In this document: piece after piece, positions 1 to 7,835 of the stretch
Layout: every line of letters starts with the position of its first letter
Position numbering within the stretch: position 1 is the first letter of the stretch
Assembly (NCBI GenBank): GCA_050291245.1
Contig: JBNKJP010000001.1
Location: forward strand, 1-64,000
DNA length: 64,000 nucleotides
Origin: Thiodiazotropha sp050291245
GTDB lineage: Bacteria > Pseudomonadota > Gammaproteobacteria > Chromatiales > Chromatiaceae
Direction: 5' to 3'
Made by a program: the position numbers and the translations under genes
The notes under the pieces: model-generated
The model's input: only the letters and a program-made list of their open reading frames with translations
Told to the model about the DNA's origin: nothing
Database searches by the model: none

Positions 1-2
1 TA

Positions 3-248
3 CATAATGAACTCAAGGCAACCCAGGCAAAACTCAAAAACGCTCTGAAACTTGCAAAACAGAGTAAAGATCTGCTGAGAGAGAATCAGATTCACGAGAG
101 TGCAATCAATATTTTAAGCGAGGACCTGGATGAGTTAACGGAAGAGAAAAAGTCACTACTCGAGGAACGTGACGAGCTGATAAAGGAGTTGAGTAAAATC
201 AAACAACTCCATTCAAAGCCGGTCAGCGGGGATTGCCAATTACACTAA
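3..248 (+). CDS. C-terminal fragment of a coiled-coil protein
   Basis: An open frame enters from the left window edge and ends at TAA 246-248, giving the last 81 residues of a longer protein. The segment is highly charged and helix-forming, with Glu, Lys and Leu recurring in heptad-like spacing (for example LDELTEEKKSLLEERDEL), so a coiled coil is the only structure that can be read from it. No domain or motif identifies a family and the start lies outside the window. It could be the tail of a signalling, cell-division or chemotaxis protein; no function is assigned. The frame is continuous and has ordinary codon use, which supports a real gene. Confidence 0.6.
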   Translation, partial: HNELKATQAKLKNALKLAKQSKDLLRENQIHESAINILSEDLDELTEEKKSLLEERDELIKELSKIKQLHSKPVSGDCQLH

Positions 249-311
249 GCGTACAAAACGGTGGGCGCGCTTCCGGATATTATTCATCTGCCAAGCAAAT
301 AGATTAGGTAT

Positions 312-433
312 AACCCTCTCCCTGAGGAGGTTGTTGCAAAAGTCCGGTTCGTAGGTCGGGTTAGCGCAGCGTAACCCGACCTGCAGCTCTTTCCCAAAAC
401 CCTTTTACAACACCCTCCGGAGGGAGAAGGGAC
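312..433. repeat. Imperfect palindromic (MITE-like) element
   Basis: The centre is a perfect 11-bp inverted repeat, AGGTCGGGTTA (353-363) and TAACCCGACCT (372-382), around an 8-nt loop. The flanks also pair imperfectly: CCCTCTCCCTGAGGAGG near 314-330 matches the complement of the CCTCCGGAGGGAGAAGGG stretch near 414-431, and TTGTTGCAAAAG matches the complement of CTTTTACAACA. The whole therefore folds as one long interrupted hairpin. There is no coding capacity. Similar GGTCGGGTTAGCGCAGCGTA motifs are known as dispersed repeats in proteobacteria. Confidence 0.6.
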
Positions 434-465
434 TCTCCACTGCCCCATGTGCGGATCAGAACACG

Positions 466-1218
466 CTATCCTCTACTTAAACGTCTGAAACCCGATCCAA
501 ACATCCAGAGAAACCCGGATCCGAAAAGAACAGCCGTTGCAGGGATAGGTACGGTGGTCAACGTCAGCGTCGGAGGCGTAAAAGTTGCGTGCTCCCCCGT
601 GGCAAAACCGACGTTGCTCAAACTCCGATTCTGGCGTATGAAGATCAGGGTTAACAGATCATTGGTGTCGCTTTGAACGAAACTCGTCAGATCCGATGAA
701 CTGAAAGTCACAGGATCCCCGGGCAGCAAGGTAGCGGTATCGAACTCGAAGGAACCCAACAGCGAAGCTTCCCCGCCCAACAACCCGCTGCCACTACGGG
801 TGTTGTTTGCCGGGGCGTTATTCCAGGTAATCCCGGTTTCCGACCAATTCTCCCCCGCATGACCATCAATCAATCCATAGACATTGATAGACCAGACAGC
901 CGGTGTGGTGTGTGTATCCTCAACGAAACTCAAGTTGAGGTTGACATCCTCAACGGCACCTTGAATCGAACTCAAATCAAATCGGATATAACCTTTCCGG
1001 TTAACGAATCCGGTCCCCGCATCATTCTTCAGATAGAAAGTATCTTCAAGTCCAAAATTGGTATCATGCTCGCCCGGCCATGTAGAAATATAGCTATCGG
1101 CACCATTACCCGTTGTTGTATCAAGGTCGATGACTGACGCCAAGGAAACACCGCTATACAGGGTGCAAATAAGCAAGGAACACACGATCCTGGCTTTATT
1201 GAGTATGCAACCGTTCAT
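466..1218 (-). CDS. Secreted DNRLRE-domain protein with VPxPA-type C-terminal sorting signal
   Basis: The 250-residue product begins with a signal peptide (about residues 1-27, hydrophobic core IVCSLLICTLYSG, cleavage near SLAS). The body is beta-rich, and the pattern YIRFDLSSI, then W.NAP, is typical of DNRLRE-type extracellular domains. The tail has the layout of a PEP-CTERM-like signal: VPIPATAVLFGSG, a hydrophobic stretch, then the basic end RRLSRG. Such tails are handled by exosortases in the inner membrane, so export and surface or matrix localisation is expected (family knowledge). I chose the ATG at 1216-1218 because AGGAG sits 6-7 nt before it; the longer frame has no such site. No exosortase gene lies in the window, and the substrate is unknown. 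Confidence 0.75.
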   Translation of the reverse strand: MNGCILNKARIVCSLLICTLYSGVSLASVIDLDTTTGNGADSYISTWPGEHDTNFGLEDTFYLKNDAGTGFVNRKGYIRFDLSSIQGAVEDVNLNLSFVEDTHTTPAVWSINVYGLIDGHAGENWSETGITWNNAPANNTRSGSGLLGGEASLLGSFEFDTATLLPGDPVTFSSSDLTSFVQSDTNDLLTLIFIRQNRSLSNVGFATGEHATFTPPTLTLTTVPIPATAVLFGSGFLWMFGSGFRRLSRG

Positions 1219-1693
1219 TACTTTCTCCTTTTGTAACTTATGCCAATGCCTCCTTTTTAACCCAAACAGATCAAACAAAAATGCGGCTGGCATTCGAATC
1301 TGCCAGATAAAAAACCGCATCTTTCTTCCGGTCATTTAAAAACAATATCAACCTTTTATTGAAATAATCCCGAAATCATATTAACCCAACAACTCAATGA
1401 ATAAACTTTTGCGGAGGAAGGTTCATTGATGAACCATGCCCTTGGCAAGACCCTGTTTGATACCTTTAAGAAAAGCTGTTTATTTGCCGGGCTAAGAAAA
1501 GAGTATATTGAGTTATTGAGCTTTGTTAAATACCCGTCTACCTCTAACCAAAAAAAAGGGGTGCCACTGGCACCCCGAAGGATCCGGCAGAGAACTACCG
1601 GGGAGGATCATTACTTAAACCGGAATCCGCGGTTCATGACGGCACATAGCTTATACTCCGCGCTCGCCATGACCCCACGGATCCAGGTTGCAT
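1219..1693. other. Gap between the sorting-signal gene and phaC
   Basis: The gap is AT-richer than its surroundings. It holds the ribosome-binding site of the leftward gene (AGGAG near 1226), a small hairpin GGTTCA-TTGA-TGAACC near 1420-1435, and the leftward terminator at 1549-1576. A rightward frame opens at 1429 behind a good GGAGGA, but it runs through the terminator into the antisense of phaC, so it is not called. Confidence 0.5.
1549..1576 (-). terminator. Rho-independent terminator of the phaE-phaC operon
   Basis: On the minus strand the stem GGGGTGCC/GGCACCCC (8 bp, 3-nt loop) is followed by eight U residues. It lies about 118 nt past the phaC stop, facing the right way to end phaEC transcription. 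Confidence 0.85.
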
Positions 1694-2764
1694 CTATTCG
1701 ACCCGTTCATCGAGCCAGCGTCCGATGGCGGGTGGCACCTCTTTCTGCGCCTTACCACTCACGTAGATACCGATATGGCCACCCGGGAATGAGAGTTCCG
1801 TATAGTCCTTTGAGCCGGTCAGTCCGCGCAGGGCGCGTGAGGCATCCGGTGGAACCAGGTGATCCTGTTCCGCATAGATATTGAGGATCGGACAGGTGAT
1901 GTTGTGCAAATCGATCGGCTGTTTGCCGACCTTCACACTGCCTTCCAGAAAACCGTTGTTCTGGTAAAAATCCTTGATAAACTGCCGGAAGGTCTCGCCG
2001 GCCTGGTCGGGGCTGTCAAAGATCCACTTCTCCATACGCAGGAAGTTTTTCAGCTTGTCCTCGTCTTCCAGAACATCCACCATGCTCAGGTATTTTTGGC
2101 CGGTAAGACTGAAGGGTTTGAGTGACAGAAAGGTCCAGTTCAACAGTTCCCCCGGCACATTGCCCAGGGTATCGACCAGCAGATCGATATCCATGTGCTG
2201 CACCCAGGCGGAGAGCATGTTGTCCGGGGTCTTGAAATCCACCGGAGTCACCATGGTGACCAGATTCTTGACCTTGTCGGGATGCATGGCGGTGTAGCAC
2301 AGACTGAAGGCGCCTCCCTGGCAGATTCCCAAGAGATTGATCTTTTCGAGTTTGTGCCGTTTGCGGATCACCTCCACGCAACGATCCATGTATCCATTGA
2401 TATAGTCGTCCATGGTCAGCGAACGATCCGCCTCATCCGGATAACCCCAGTCCACCAGATAGACATCCTGGCCCGCCGCAAGCAGATTGCGAATGGTGGA
2501 GCGATTCTCCTGCAGATCCGTCATGTAAGGCCGGTTCACCAGTGCATACACCACCAGAATCGGCACCCGGCTCTGCACCACATCCGCCGGCGCTTCATAA
2601 CGGTAGAGCCGCAATTTGTCCTCGGCGTAAACCTCCACCTTGGGGGTCACACCGGTATCGATCTTCTCCGCGTTCAGAAGGCTCTCGACTCCCTTGCCCA
2701 ATTTGCGACTGTAGTCGAAAACCTCTTCGGCCAGGTGATCCGGCCGCATATTGAATGGTTGCAT
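1694..2764 (-). CDS. phaC: Class III poly(3-hydroxyalkanoate) synthase, catalytic subunit PhaC
   Basis: The 356-residue protein has the length and features of the PhaC subunit of class III synthases. It polymerises (R)-3-hydroxyacyl-CoA into PHA at the granule surface and needs PhaE. It has an alpha/beta-hydrolase fold with the lipase-like box GICQGG holding the nucleophile Cys148; the rest of the triad is Asp301 (AEQDHLVP) and His330 (FPGGHIGIY). These match C149/D302/H331 of the Allochromatium enzyme. A GAGGAG site lies 8 nt before the ATG. It follows phaE by 26 nt on the same strand, so the two subunits are co-transcribed. Nothing is missing from the catalytic set. Confidence 0.97.
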   Translation of the reverse strand: MQPFNMRPDHLAEEVFDYSRKLGKGVESLLNAEKIDTGVTPKVEVYAEDKLRLYRYEAPADVVQSRVPILVVYALVNRPYMTDLQENRSTIRNLLAAGQDVYLVDWGYPDEADRSLTMDDYINGYMDRCVEVIRKRHKLEKINLLGICQGGAFSLCYTAMHPDKVKNLVTMVTPVDFKTPDNMLSAWVQHMDIDLLVDTLGNVPGELLNWTFLSLKPFSLTGQKYLSMVDVLEDEDKLKNFLRMEKWIFDSPDQAGETFRQFIKDFYQNNGFLEGSVKVGKQPIDLHNITCPILNIYAEQDHLVPPDASRALRGLTGSKDYTELSFPGGHIGIYVSGKAQKEVPPAIGRWLDERVE

Positions 2765-2790
2765 GTCGGTTCTCCTCGTTTAGGTGCCGC

Positions 2791-3882
2791 TCAGTCGTTC
2801 TTACGCGCCGGTCTCTTCGCGGCCTGTTTTTTTACACTGGCTTTTTTCTTTGGAGTGGCGGGTGCGCTCGCCGCCGCAGACTGCTTGGGCTGATGGTTCA
2901 TTTGGCTGCGCATCGCGACCATCTGCTCCTTCAACGCCTCAATCTCGAGGCGCATCGACTTGGCCTCACGACGCGATTCCTGCAGGCGGTCCTGCAGGGT
3001 GCGCAGTTCCCGGCGGGTCGGCATGTTCAGACCGCCCAGAGTCTTGTCGACAACCTGACCGAAGCACTGTTTCAATTTCATCAGGCTGTTGACCAGGGTG
3101 CCATGAATAAGGATATATTCCGGGGTCATCACCTGTTCGCTGTAAACCTCTTCACTGCTGCTGACCCACAGATCATAGAGCCCACGAGCGGTTTCGATCT
3201 TCCCGCCGTTTTCGGAAAGATCGGCAATCTTTTCGCCCAGGCGGTTCGCCGCGAGCAAACCAAGATTGGAGAAGAAATAGGTGTATTCGCCCAACGCCTT
3301 CTGATACTGGATCAGCGAAGCCATCAGTTTTTTGTATTGGCCTTCCTCTTCACGCAGGTACCCCAGGCCCGGGGCACTGAGAAAACGTTCCAGCCCCATA
3401 CCCTCCTGACTGGGCATGTTGCGCAGCAGATCCCCCGGCAACAGCGACAGGGATGAAACCATGCGCTGCCAATTGTCCAAGGGCATCTCCCAGAAAGCCA
3501 TCATCTTGTGCAGGGCATCGTCACCCGCGGATTCGGTTCCGTTGAGCGCCCGTTCCATGCCACTGGTGAACAGATTCTGCAGGTCTTTCACAGTGCGGTT
3601 GGCGGCTTCGAACCATTGGGACGAGTCCTGGGAATTGCTGTAGTAGTCTTCCGCCAGGCGGAAGTAGCTCTGGGTCTGATCGAGCATCTTGCCCATGAAG
3701 TCACGGGTCATATCGTCCGCCCCAGGCGAGACCGCCTGCCACCAATGCTCCATGGCGCTCTCGATGGGCGATTTCCTAGGTGTCTCCAATCCCATCGCCT
3801 TGCGACTCATTTCGGTCCAGTTGTCCCAGTATTTCTGCTGGGTCTTCATCCAGTCCTCATTCCAGAAAGGAGATTCACTCAT
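2791..3882 (-). CDS. phaE: Class III PHA synthase subunit PhaE
   Basis: This 363-residue partner activates PhaC and sets polymer length. The N-terminal half is Trp-rich (WNEDWMKTQQKYWDNW) as in PhaE proteins, and PTRRELRTLQDRLQ (288-301) is a PhaE hallmark. Residues about 290-328 form a coiled coil. The end is unusual: residues 331-363 are a Lys/Ala/Pro/Arg-rich tail (KKKASVKKQAAKRPARK) resembling histone H1-like proteins and the DNA-binding tails of PhaM/PhaF-type granule proteins. Start at ATG 3880-3882, with a weak AGGG upstream. It is first in the phaEC operon and divergent from phaA, with a candidate PhaR operator between. Confidence 0.93.
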   Translation of the reverse strand: MSESPFWNEDWMKTQQKYWDNWTEMSRKAMGLETPRKSPIESAMEHWWQAVSPGADDMTRDFMGKMLDQTQSYFRLAEDYYSNSQDSSQWFEAANRTVKDLQNLFTSGMERALNGTESAGDDALHKMMAFWEMPLDNWQRMVSSLSLLPGDLLRNMPSQEGMGLERFLSAPGLGYLREEEGQYKKLMASLIQYQKALGEYTYFFSNLGLLAANRLGEKIADLSENGGKIETARGLYDLWVSSSEEVYSEQVMTPEYILIHGTLVNSLMKLKQCFGQVVDKTLGGLNMPTRRELRTLQDRLQESRREAKSMRLEIEALKEQMVAMRSQMNHQPKQSAAASAPATPKKKASVKKQAAKRPARKND

Positions 3883-4043
3883 GGTTTGGCCCTGTCGTTA
3901 ATCGATTAACCTGTTGCCGTCCCCCGTCGATATGCCATGGTTTAACGGATAGGTACGGGTTGTATCAGGTGGTAGCGCACCTGACTTCGTCACGAAACAC
4001 CCTGTCTCGTTCCGTGGGTCTGTATTTAAGCTAGCAATAAAAT

Positions 4044-4072
4044 TTGTGCGCTGCAACATTTTTTGTTACAAC
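4044..4072 (+). promoter_or_regulatory. Candidate phaA promoter overlapped by a PhaR-like operator
   Basis: TTGTGCGCTGCAA at 4044-4056 closely resembles the perfect palindrome TTGTGCACTGCACAA found upstream of the phasin gene. The same bases can serve as a -35 box: TTGTGC, 17 nt, then TACAAC at 4067-4072. It sits in the divergent phaE/phaA gap. The sequence match is direct; binding by PhaR is inferred from known TGC-rich PhaR sites. Confidence 0.45.
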
Positions 4073-4134
4073 ACGGCTTGTCGACCCCGTCCCCCCCAGG
4101 ACTCAATAAACAGACAATGCGAGGACTATCCAAG

Positions 4135-5319
4135 GTGAGTGAAAACATCGTTATCGTAGCCGCAGTACGGAGCGCCATCGGCACCTTTGGCGGAAGCCTG
4201 GCCGGTATTCCCGGTCATCAGCTGGGCGCATCGATCATTAAGGGACTGTTGGAACGCACCGGCGTTAACCCCGAGCAGGTGAATGAGGTCATCATGGGTC
4301 AGGTACTGACCGCCGCAACCGGCCAGAACCCGGCCCGTCAGGCCAGCCTTGCCGCCGGCCTTCCGGTGGAAACCCCCGCCATGACCATCAACAAAGTTTG
4401 TGGCAGCGGTCTCAAAGCAGTCCACCTGGCGATGCAGGCCGTCGCCTGCGGCGATGCGCAAGTGGTCATTGCCGGTGGCCAGGAGAGCATGAGTCTGGCC
4501 CCACACGCCCTGCCGAACTCCCGCAACGGCAGTAAAATGGGTGACTGGAAAATGGTCGATACGATGATTGTCGACGGCCTGTGGGACGCCTTCAACAACT
4601 ACCATATGGGCACCACCGCGCAGAACATTGCCGATAAGTTCGGCTTCAGCCGCGAGGCCCAGGATGAATTCGCGGCCGCATCCCAGCAGAAGGCCGAGGC
4701 GGCTCTGAATCAGGCGGTCTTCAGCGACGAGATCGTACCCATCGAAATCCCCCAGCGAAAAGGCGACCCGGTGATCTTCGACAAGGACGAATTTCCCCGC
4801 CCAGGCACCACCGCGCAGAGTCTGGCAAAGCTGCGTCCCGCCTTCTCCAGGGACGGCAGCATCACCGCGGGTAATGCCTCGGGTCTGAACGACGGCGCCG
4901 CGGCCGTCATGGTGATGACCGAAAGCAAGGCAAAATCCCTGGGTCTGGAACCCCTGGCCCGGATTGCGGCCTTCTCCTCGGCGGGGGTCGATCCCGCCAT
5001 CATGGGCACCGGCCCCATACCCGCATCGACCCAATGCCTGGAGAAAGCGGGCTGGAATGTGGATGATCTGGACCTCATCGAAGCCAACGAGGCCTTTGCC
5101 GCCCAGGCCATGTGCGTCAACCAGGAGATGGGTTGGGACATGAGCAAGGTCAATGTACACGGTGGCGCCATCGCCCTGGGGCATCCGATCGGCGCTTCGG
5201 GCTGCCGGGTACTGGTGACCCTGCTGCATGAAATGAAACGCCGGAATTGCAAAAAGGGCCTTGCCACCCTGTGTATCGGCGGCGGTCAAGGGGTGGCTAT
5301 GGCGGTTGAGCGGAACTGA
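4135..5319 (+). CDS. phaA: Acetyl-CoA C-acetyltransferase (beta-ketothiolase) PhaA
   Basis: This thiolase condenses two acetyl-CoA into acetoacetyl-CoA, the first step of PHB synthesis. I chose the GTG at 4135: GAGGA lies 9 nt before it, and the protein then begins VSENIVIVAAVRSAIGTFGG and has 394 residues, the standard length. The three signature sites are present: the acyl-accepting Cys89 (NKVCGSGLKAV), the histidine of GGAIALGHPIGASG near 349, and the cysteine of CIGGGQG near 379. Upstream ATG codons (4063, 4117) lack a good ribosome site. It leads the rightward phaA-phaR-phasin-phaB group, and the final product is supplied to PhaC across the divergent gap. Confidence 0.95.
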   Translation: MSENIVIVAAVRSAIGTFGGSLAGIPGHQLGASIIKGLLERTGVNPEQVNEVIMGQVLTAATGQNPARQASLAAGLPVETPAMTINKVCGSGLKAVHLAMQAVACGDAQVVIAGGQESMSLAPHALPNSRNGSKMGDWKMVDTMIVDGLWDAFNNYHMGTTAQNIADKFGFSREAQDEFAAASQQKAEAALNQAVFSDEIVPIEIPQRKGDPVIFDKDEFPRPGTTAQSLAKLRPAFSRDGSITAGNASGLNDGAAAVMVMTESKAKSLGLEPLARIAAFSSAGVDPAIMGTGPIPASTQCLEKAGWNVDDLDLIEANEAFAAQAMCVNQEMGWDMSKVNVHGGAIALGHPIGASGCRVLVTLLHEMKRRNCKKGLATLCIGGGQGVAMAVERN

Positions 5320-5357
5320 CCCGCGATTTCATCCCCTTTGCGCATGATCTGGCTCAT

Positions 5358-5388
5358 GTACCCCGTCACAGAATCTGTGACGGGGTAC
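5358..5388 (+). terminator. 31-bp near-perfect palindrome after phaA
   Basis: GTACCCCGTCACAGA (5358-5372) and TCTGTGACGGGGTAC (5374-5388) are perfect inverted copies with one central base, followed by ACGGGTTTTAG. As RNA it forms a strong hairpin 38 nt past the phaA stop, so a terminator or 3' stabiliser is likely. It also lies 50 nt before phaR, so an operator role is possible. Confidence 0.6.
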
Positions 5389-5438
5389 ACGGGTTTTAGT
5401 ATCATGTCCCACGGACGACTCGTAACAGTGCCAAAAAC

Positions 5439-5891
5439 ATGTCAGAACGACTCATAAAAAAATACCCCAATCGCCGCCTGTACGACACGGAACAGAGCAA
5501 ATACATCACCCTGACGCAACTGCGCCAGTTGATCATCGGTGGCGAGATGATCAAGGTCATCGACTCCACCTCCGAAGAGGACATCACCCGCACGATCCTG
5601 CTGCAGATCATCCTGGAAACCGAGTCGGGCGGTACCCCTCTGTTCACGGCGGACATGCTCTCTCAGATCATCCGTTTCTACGGAGGAACCCTCCAGGGTA
5701 TTTTTGGCAACTATCTGGAACAGAGCCTCAGCCTGTTCACCGCGCAACAGGAGCAGTTCCGGAAAAACATCGGGGAAGATCCCTTCACCCAGATGGCTAA
5801 TTTGGCCCAGCACAACATGAAAATGTGGAGCAACCTGCAAAAGGAGTTTTTCAATGCAGCGGGGTTCAGTGGTAAGAAAGAGGACAAATAA
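5439..5891 (+). CDS. phaR: PHA synthesis repressor PhaR
   Basis: The 150-residue protein begins with the PhaR/PHB accumulation regulatory domain (IKKYPNRRLYDTEQSKYITL, residues 5-24, followed by LRQLI..G...KVIDS.SEEDITR), a DNA-binding module that also senses PHB. The second half is helical and amphipathic and should touch granules (SLFTAQQEQFRKNIGEDPF). In known systems PhaR represses phasin genes and leaves DNA when polymer is available. Here it sits between phaA and the phasin gene, and the phasin promoter is bracketed by TGC-rich palindromes. The ribosome site is weak. Length and domain order are normal for the family. Confidence 0.95.
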   Translation: MSERLIKKYPNRRLYDTEQSKYITLTQLRQLIIGGEMIKVIDSTSEEDITRTILLQIILETESGGTPLFTADMLSQIIRFYGGTLQGIFGNYLEQSLSLFTAQQEQFRKNIGEDPFTQMANLAQHNMKMWSNLQKEFFNAAGFSGKKEDK

Positions 5892-5976
5892 CGAAATCCC
5901 GATCATCACATCTAAGTTACGTGCCATTCCCTTCGGGACCGTCTGACGGATAACTCGGGGAAACGGCCAACCCTCA

Positions 5977-5991
5977 TTGTGCACTGCACAA
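5977..5991. promoter_or_regulatory. Likely PhaR operator upstream of the phasin promoter
   Basis: TTGTGCACTGCACAA is a perfect palindrome with 7-bp arms. It ends 7 nt before the -35 box of the phasin promoter. Its TGC core matches the kind of sites described for PhaR, and a near copy (TTGTGCGCTGCAA) lies in the phaE/phaA gap. Confidence 0.65.
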
Positions 5992-5998
5992 ATTTCTC

Positions 5999-6027
5999 TT
6001 GACAACTCCCGCCTGCCCGCCTATGCT
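5999..6027 (+). promoter_or_regulatory. Sigma-70-type promoter of the phasin gene
   Basis: TTGACA (5999-6004), a 17-nt spacer and TATGCT (6022-6027) form a near-consensus promoter 49 nt before the phasin ATG. It is among the strongest-looking promoters in the window, which suits a phasin, usually a highly expressed protein. Confidence 0.75.
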
Positions 6028-6054
6028 GCAATGCAACAATGCTGCACCGCACAA
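6025..6054. promoter_or_regulatory. Second TGC-rich PhaR-like site overlapping the phasin -10/+1
   Basis: GCTGCAATGCA (6025-6035) and GCTGCACCGCACAA (6041-6054) repeat the GCTGCA core directly over the -10 box and probable start point. A repressor bound here would block polymerase. The link to PhaR rests on similarity to the 5977 palindrome. Confidence 0.5.
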
Positions 6055-6075
6055 CCCCTTTACAGGAGCCTCCTC

Positions 6076-6447
6076 ATGGCAGACGCAAAAGAAAGCATCA
6101 AAATGATCAACGAGTTCAACACTTCCGGTTACGACAGTATCCGCCAGCTGACCGATATCGGCCTGAAGACCTGGAACACGGTCATGGAAGCTCAGCTGAA
6201 TACCCTGAACACTGTGATGAACGCCAGTATGGACCAGTTTAAGCTGATGACCGAGTCGAAGGACTATCACACCGCACTGGCTGGCCAGATGGATCTGAAC
6301 CGTAAGCTGGGTGAAGATCTGCTGACCAAGACCCGCGAAGTCATCGATCTGGGCCAGAAGACCGGTGAAGAGTACCGGGGCTGGTACGAATCCAACCTGG
6401 CCGCAATGAACGAGAAGATCAGCAAAGTTGCCGAAAAGGCCGCTTGA
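6076..6447 (+). CDS. Phasin family protein (PHA granule coat)
   Basis: The product is a 123-residue, wholly helical, Met- and Thr-rich phasin. Such proteins coat PHA granules and limit coalescence. ATG 6076 is chosen because AGGAG lies 8 nt upstream; the longer frame starting at 5977 runs through the promoter and operators. Residues about 5-115 are one continuous amphipathic phasin-type helix set (NEFNTSGYDSIRQLTDIGLKTWNTVMEAQL), with no signal peptide or membrane span. It follows phaR and has its own strong promoter flanked by TGC-rich palindromes, and a strong terminator follows. This is the arrangement known for PhaR-controlled phasins. The symbol phaP would fit, but phasins are too divergent to name with certainty. 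Confidence 0.9.
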   Translation: MADAKESIKMINEFNTSGYDSIRQLTDIGLKTWNTVMEAQLNTLNTVMNASMDQFKLMTESKDYHTALAGQMDLNRKLGEDLLTKTREVIDLGQKTGEEYRGWYESNLAAMNEKISKVAEKAA

Positions 6448-6464
6448 TCCACTCATTGGCAACA

Positions 6465-6494
6465 ACATAAAACCGGCGCATGCCGGTTTTATGT
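6465..6494 (+). terminator. Terminator of the phasin gene
   Basis: ACATAAAACCGGC (6465-6477) and its exact complement at 6482-6494 form a 13-bp stem with loop GCAT; the descending arm holds TTTT. It begins 18 nt after the phasin stop. Confidence 0.75.
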
Positions 6495-6614
6495 CGTCGG
6501 AGTATCCGTTGACCAGAGGCGGCATGCCCCCAGAAACACGGACCTTTGCCAAACCTGATATTCAGTTTCACCTATCCGAGCCCGGTGTCCGGGTAACATG
6601 AGGAAGTCAATCAC

Positions 6615-7364
6615 ATGAGTTGTCGTGACAAGCTCGCAGTCGTCACCGGTGGACTGGGCGGAATCGGTACCGCTATCTGTTTGCGTCTGGCGCAGGAAGG
6701 CGCCAAGGTCGTGGCCACCTGTCACCCCACGGAGCAGGACAGAGTGGATACCTGGCGGAAAGACCTCAAATCCCAAGGCGCCGAAGTGGCCGTGGTGGCG
6801 GGTGATGTCTCCACCGCAGAGGGGGGCGGCCAGCTGATGAAAGGGATTGCCGAGGCATTCGGCCCGGTTGACATCCTAGTTAATTGCGCCGGCATCACCC
6901 GGGACAGCACCCTAAAAAAGATGACTGCCGATCAATGGGATGCGGTGATCGACACCAATCTGAGCAGTGTCTTCTATGTCACCCAACCGGTGTGGAACAG
7001 TATGCTTGAACGGGGTTTTGGACGGGTCATCAATATCGCATCGGTGAACGGCCAACGGGGACAGTTCGGTCAGGCCAATTACTCCGCCGCCAAGGCCGGC
7101 ATGCATGGCTTTACCATGGCCCTGGCCTATGAAGGCGCCGCTAAGGGCGTGACCGTGAATACGGTTTCTCCCGGATACATCGCAACCCCCATGACCGCCG
7201 CAATGCGCGACGATGTACGAGAGAGCATCGTCGGGGGAATTCCCATGCGCCGCATGGGTGAGCCGAAAGAGATTGCCCACGCGGTGGCCTTCCTGGCGGA
7301 TGACGCCAGTACCTATATCACAGGTGCGAATCTGCCGGTGAACGGTGGTCTGTTCATCCACTGA
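6615..7364 (+). CDS. phaB: Acetoacetyl-CoA reductase PhaB
   Basis: This SDR enzyme reduces acetoacetyl-CoA to (R)-3-hydroxybutyryl-CoA with NADPH, the second step of PHB synthesis. The 249-residue product has the cofactor loop TGGLGGIG (11-18), NCAG (90-93), and the catalytic set Ser143, Tyr156 and Lys160 (YSAAK). The stretch VSPGYIATPM is also typical. GAGGAA lies about 10 nt upstream of the ATG. It follows the phasin terminator by 120 nt, so it may have its own start of transcription. The gene completes a self-sufficient acetyl-CoA to PHB pathway at this locus. A general FabG role cannot be excluded from sequence alone but the context argues for phaB. Confidence 0.93.
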   Translation: MSCRDKLAVVTGGLGGIGTAICLRLAQEGAKVVATCHPTEQDRVDTWRKDLKSQGAEVAVVAGDVSTAEGGGQLMKGIAEAFGPVDILVNCAGITRDSTLKKMTADQWDAVIDTNLSSVFYVTQPVWNSMLERGFGRVINIASVNGQRGQFGQANYSAAKAGMHGFTMALAYEGAAKGVTVNTVSPGYIATPMTAAMRDDVRESIVGGIPMRRMGEPKEIAHAVAFLADDASTYITGANLPVNGGLFIH

Positions 7365-7835
7365 TATCGTAGGGGTCATTACCCAGGGGATCCGGCCATG
7401 CCGGATCTTCCGGCCACGCGTTGGATTGTGTGCGACAGATTGACATGGATCTCTCCTCAGATTCAATGCCTTCCTGCCTAATATATTGCATAAAGGGTGC
7501 CAGACCCCCGCAAACTCATGATTTCTTGTCCAGTAGCCTGTCGAAACCCTATTCAGACGATGCGATCAGGCGCTGAAACCCACCTCAAGATGTTCATTTA
7601 CTTCAATAAATTGCGCTTTTTCGGTGGATTTCACCTTGGCTTGCGCCTATTTCAACAACTTGTGAGTAGGGATCGAATGAAATCCTGACAAGCACCTGTC
7701 TGTAAAGTCTTTCGACAGAACATCGATCTGGATTTTCCCAGGGTTCGGTAATATTCAACAAAATACTCGCAGGTACTTGTTTGCACGTTTCCGGTCTGCC
7801 TGAACCGCTGTTAAAGAATTCGACAGATCAGGGTA
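7365..7835. other. Gap after phaB
   Basis: A hairpin GATCCGGC-CAT-GCCGGATC at 7389-7407 could end phaB transcription, although it lacks a long T run. The rest (7410-7835) holds no frame with convincing coding features, no tRNA and no repeat matching the other families in this window. Confidence 0.4.

Noticed and set aside
1429..1884. A rightward frame with a good GGAGGA site before ATG 1429
   Set aside because: It runs through the leftward phaEC terminator and then through the antisense of phaC; the last two thirds are Arg/Pro/Ser-rich as expected of a shadow frame.
4126..5289. Long leftward frame opposite phaA
   Set aside because: It mirrors the thiolase gene, is rich in Gly and His as antisense frames of GC-rich genes are, and has no ribosome site or family match.
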